Source: Gammaproteobacteria bacterium (GTDB lineage Bacteria > Pseudomonadota > Gammaproteobacteria > Immundisolibacterales > Immundisolibacteraceae). From it: a DNA stretch of 9,612 nucleotides. Numbering within the stretch: position 1 is the first letter of the stretch; each line of letters opens with the position of its first letter. The translations under genes and the position numbers were made by a program. Below the pieces are notes generated by a model. It was not told the DNA's origin and made no database searches. It was given only the letters and a program-made list of their open reading frames with translations. Shown here piece after piece: positions 6,007 to 9,612 of this stretch. The stretch spans positions 1 through 9,612 of the forward strand of contig QNFC01000045.1 of the NCBI GenBank assembly GCA_003645395.1, given 5' to 3'.

Positions 6007-6312
6007 TTGTCACGACACCTGATTAATGTTCTCGATACTGAGGTTCACTTTGATTGCGATGGGGATGAGCCGATACTTGCAGCAATGGCTAAAACCGGCA
6101 GAAAGGGAATCCCAAAGGGGTGTTTCGGCGGCGGTTGCGGCATTTGCCGGATTCGGATAACCGAAGGCAGTCACGTCACTGGCAAAATGAGTCGAGCTCA
6201 TGTTACCGAGCAGGAAGAGGCAGATGGTTACGCACTGGCGTGCAAGTGTTATCCGCGCAGTGATTTGCAGGTCGAAGTGGTGGGTAAGATTATTCGGGCT
6301 TTGCAGCGATAG
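6007..6312 (+). CDS. Chloroplast-type [2Fe-2S] ferredoxin, XylT/DmpQ/NahT-like
   Basis: The small protein (101 residues from the TTG at 6007) carries the plant-type ferredoxin cysteine pattern: C39-x4-C44-x2-C47 in GCFGGGCGICR and C79 in ALACKC, which together bind one [2Fe-2S] cluster. The stretch after the third cysteine, including GKMSRAHVT, closely resembles XylT/DmpQ/NahT as I remember them. Those proteins reduce the oxidised active-site iron of catechol 2,3-dioxygenase to reactivate it. No dioxygenase or other meta-cleavage gene is in the window, so the partner is either elsewhere or different. TTG 6007 is chosen because a GGA sits 9 nt upstream and the resulting N-terminus (about 38 residues before the first Cys) fits the family. 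The frame also opens upstream to a TTG at 5968, which would add 13 unlikely residues including two Cys. The gene is divergent from icd and convergent with acs. Confidence 0.85.
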   Translation: MSRHLINVLDTEVHFDCDGDEPILAAMAKTGRKGIPKGCFGGGCGICRIRITEGSHVTGKMSRAHVTEQEEADGYALACKCYPRSDLQVEVVGKIIRALQR

Positions 6313-6340
6313 TGATTGCGGGCAGTGGCTAGAATGTCGC

Positions 6341-6372
6341 CACCCGGCAACAAGTTCTATCGCTGCCGGGTG
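6341..6372. terminator. Hairpin terminator between the ferredoxin gene and acs
   Basis: CACCCGGCA (6341-6349) and TGCCGGGTG (6364-6372) form a perfect 9-bp GC-rich stem with a 14-nt loop. It fills most of the 75-bp gap between the convergent stops of the ferredoxin gene (6312) and acs (6388). There is no strong U-tract on either strand (TTGCCGTCGTTT follows on +), so efficiency is uncertain. Confidence 0.6.
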
Positions 6373-6387
6373 TTGCCGTCGTTTAGA

Positions 6388-8322
<1,935 letters not shown>

Positions 8323-8358
8323 TGTTTACCAGCATATTAAATGGAATGAAAAGTAGGC

Positions 8359-8397
8359 GGTAGCGGAAGCAACGGCAGAGCCGTTAGGTCAGCTACC
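8359..8397 (-). terminator. Nested hairpin at the end of the FHA-protein gene
   Basis: An inner stem AACGGC (8371-8376)/GCCGTT (8380-8385) with a 3-nt loop is flanked by an outer stem GGTAGC (8359-8364)/GCTACC (8392-8397). The outer right arm includes the TAG stop of the FHA gene (8393-8395). On the - strand the structure is followed by GCCTACTTTTCATT, with a short T run. This suits a terminator of the FHA gene, which would make acs separately transcribed, but the T run is short and lies beyond a small gap. Confidence 0.5.
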
Positions 8398-9577
8398 AGC
8401 GGAAAATGGTTCCACATAAAGGCAGAAAAAGTAGTGTAGTTCTGCCAATGATAATGCGGTCGTAGGCTTTTAGGTCAGTGATTTCTCGGACTACTTCATC
8501 GTTTAGATAGGTGAGGTTGCGACTGGCACCGTGAATTAATTTGAAATCGTTGCTCTGGGCGTCATAGATAATTCGGGTGTGATCACGGCGGCTAATCTCA
8601 CCATCAGAATTAGCGCCAAAATAGAGGGGAACTGCCTGGTCAGGAGATCGGCCAATAGAGTTGCTGCCCGAGTAAATGGGTCGCGACTGTCCCTTTCCAG
8701 GACCGGCAATCACGATGACCCAGCCAGTGGCATAGCCCGTGTCTGCTCCTGTGTCAGGGGTGTCTGCGGCAGTGATCACGGTTGCGTCAAAGTTTTCCGC
8801 GGTGTGGCTTTCTAGTTCTTGCGAGAGTGAGGCTGTTGAAGCGGTCTCGGGCGGGTCAAAAGTAAAGTCACCGCTTGCTGTTGCGGATAAGTGACTCTCT
8901 TCATCAGCAAAAGCCGCTAGCGATTGCTCTAGGGGGTCTGCGTTTGACTGGGTAAAAGATTGCAATGATGCCGCGGTGGCACTGGACTCTTCTGCTGCTA
9001 CGTCGTCCAGATCCAGGTCAAAATCACTGATCATCGAGTCTGTTGTGCTGCGCTGTACTGATGGAGGCGGGGTTTCGGTATAGCTGGGCGGTTCCGGTTC
9101 AGAGCTCAGTTTGAGGTCGAACCCCTGATCGGCTACAAACGGGAAAGTTGCCGGCGGTTCTGGATCGAGTGGATTTCGTTGGAGGTGAGCAGGAGCGTTG
9201 GGTTGATCTGCCTGCGGTTGCTTGCTTGCCGCATGGGTGCTAAGCGGGCCAGGACTTATACCCTCATCGTTACTAAAACTAACAGCTTCATATTGATCAG
9301 ACTGGTTCGTGTCATTGTCAAAATCGAGATCGATTCTATCGATAGAGGGTCCTTCCTGCGACCGGCGTTGGGTACCTTCCAGGTCGTGGGTCAAATCAGC
9401 GGAGACTTCAGGGTCGAGACCAGCCAGATTGCTAACCATGCTGTTGCGTGAAGGCAGTTTGGATAATGCAATCGCCGGATCGTCCCCGACAAGGTCTATA
9501 GCATCCGGGTCAAGCCTCCTGCGGGTCGAAGGTTTGAGGGGGGCTTTTCTGCTAATTACTTTTTTAATCCAATTCAT
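8393..9577 (-). CDS. Acidic low-complexity protein with C-terminal FHA domain
   Basis: From the ATG at 9577 the protein has 394 residues. The N-terminus is short and basic (MNWIKKVISRK), followed by about 270 residues rich in Asp, Glu, Ser, Thr and Pro that look disordered. It ends in a compact domain (about 286-394) with forkhead-associated (FHA) signatures: IGRS (R310), ISRRDH (S329-H333), then an HGASRNLTYLNDEVV segment with the Asn and a late LKAYDRIIIGRTTLLF strand pair. FHA domains bind phosphothreonine peptides, so a Ser/Thr kinase signalling role is likely, but no kinase or phosphatase is visible. No signal peptide or clear membrane helix is seen. Short D-hydrophobic motifs recur in the linker (IDLDFDND, GFDLKL, DFDLDLDD, GDFTFD). 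The start is uncertain: the ribosome site is poor, a TTG lies at 9583, and the frame is open to the window's right edge, so the gene could begin further upstream. Confidence 0.75.
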   Translation of the reverse strand: MNWIKKVISRKAPLKPSTRRRLDPDAIDLVGDDPAIALSKLPSRNSMVSNLAGLDPEVSADLTHDLEGTQRRSQEGPSIDRIDLDFDNDTNQSDQYEAVSFSNDEGISPGPLSTHAASKQPQADQPNAPAHLQRNPLDPEPPATFPFVADQGFDLKLSSEPEPPSYTETPPPSVQRSTTDSMISDFDLDLDDVAAEESSATAASLQSFTQSNADPLEQSLAAFADEESHLSATASGDFTFDPPETASTASLSQELESHTAENFDATVITAADTPDTGADTGYATGWVIVIAGPGKGQSRPIYSGSNSIGRSPDQAVPLYFGANSDGEISRRDHTRIIYDAQSNDFKLIHGASRNLTYLNDEVVREITDLKAYDRIIIGRTTLLFLPLCGTIFRW

Positions 9578-9612
9578 AAGCAACAGACCAGACAGGTTGG
9601 GTGGCTTGAAGC

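Noticed and set aside
9578..9583. TTG start at 9583 for the FHA protein
   Set aside because: The ATG two codons downstream is the more probable start and gives a normal N-terminus; no ribosome site favours the TTG.

Overview
The window looks like ordinary chromosome of a free-living, aerobic gammaproteobacterium. The evidence is an Escherichia-type NADP isocitrate dehydrogenase, a full-length acetyl-CoA synthetase, a XylT/DmpQ-type ferredoxin, moderate GC and short intergenic regions with hairpins between convergent genes. A marine lineage related to Cellvibrionales/Spongiibacterales would fit, but that is inference from gene style and not a phylogenetic result. I see no rRNA, tRNA, CRISPR array, insertion sequence or phage gene.

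Layout from left to right: (1) the 3' end of a P-loop kinase/ATPase gene (+ strand, cut by the window edge); (2) a 214-bp intergenic stretch with three small palindromes and a perfect 18-bp hairpin shared with the next, convergent gene; (3) a metal-dependent amidohydrolase-2 family gene (- strand); (4) divergent from it, a tightly packed three-gene + strand operon: a six-helix ferric-reductase/MsrQ-like membrane protein, an exported-looking domain resembling the C-terminal beta-rich domain of some FecR-family proteins, and a PaaK-like adenylate-forming CoA ligase; (5) icd (- strand), convergent with the operon across a terminator hairpin; (6) divergent from icd, a small [2Fe-2S] ferredoxin of the type that reactivates catechol 2,3-dioxygenase; (7) acs (- strand), convergent with the ferredoxin; (8) upstream of acs on the same strand, a gene for an acidic, apparently disordered protein ending in an FHA domain.

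icd and acs are central acetate/TCA enzymes with intact catalytic residues and intact modification sites (the AceK-type serine and the Pat-type lysine). The most unusual part is the three-gene operon at 1702-4508. Both gene junctions use the same 8-bp overlap (ATGACTGA and GTGACTGA), which puts the ligase start at a GTG at 3135. The membrane protein has only two histidines and carries Gln where the family usually has a heme-ligating His. The combination of redox membrane protein, small exported beta domain and CoA ligase is not a pathway I recognise. The ferredoxin is an orphan: no ring-cleavage dioxygenase lies within the window.
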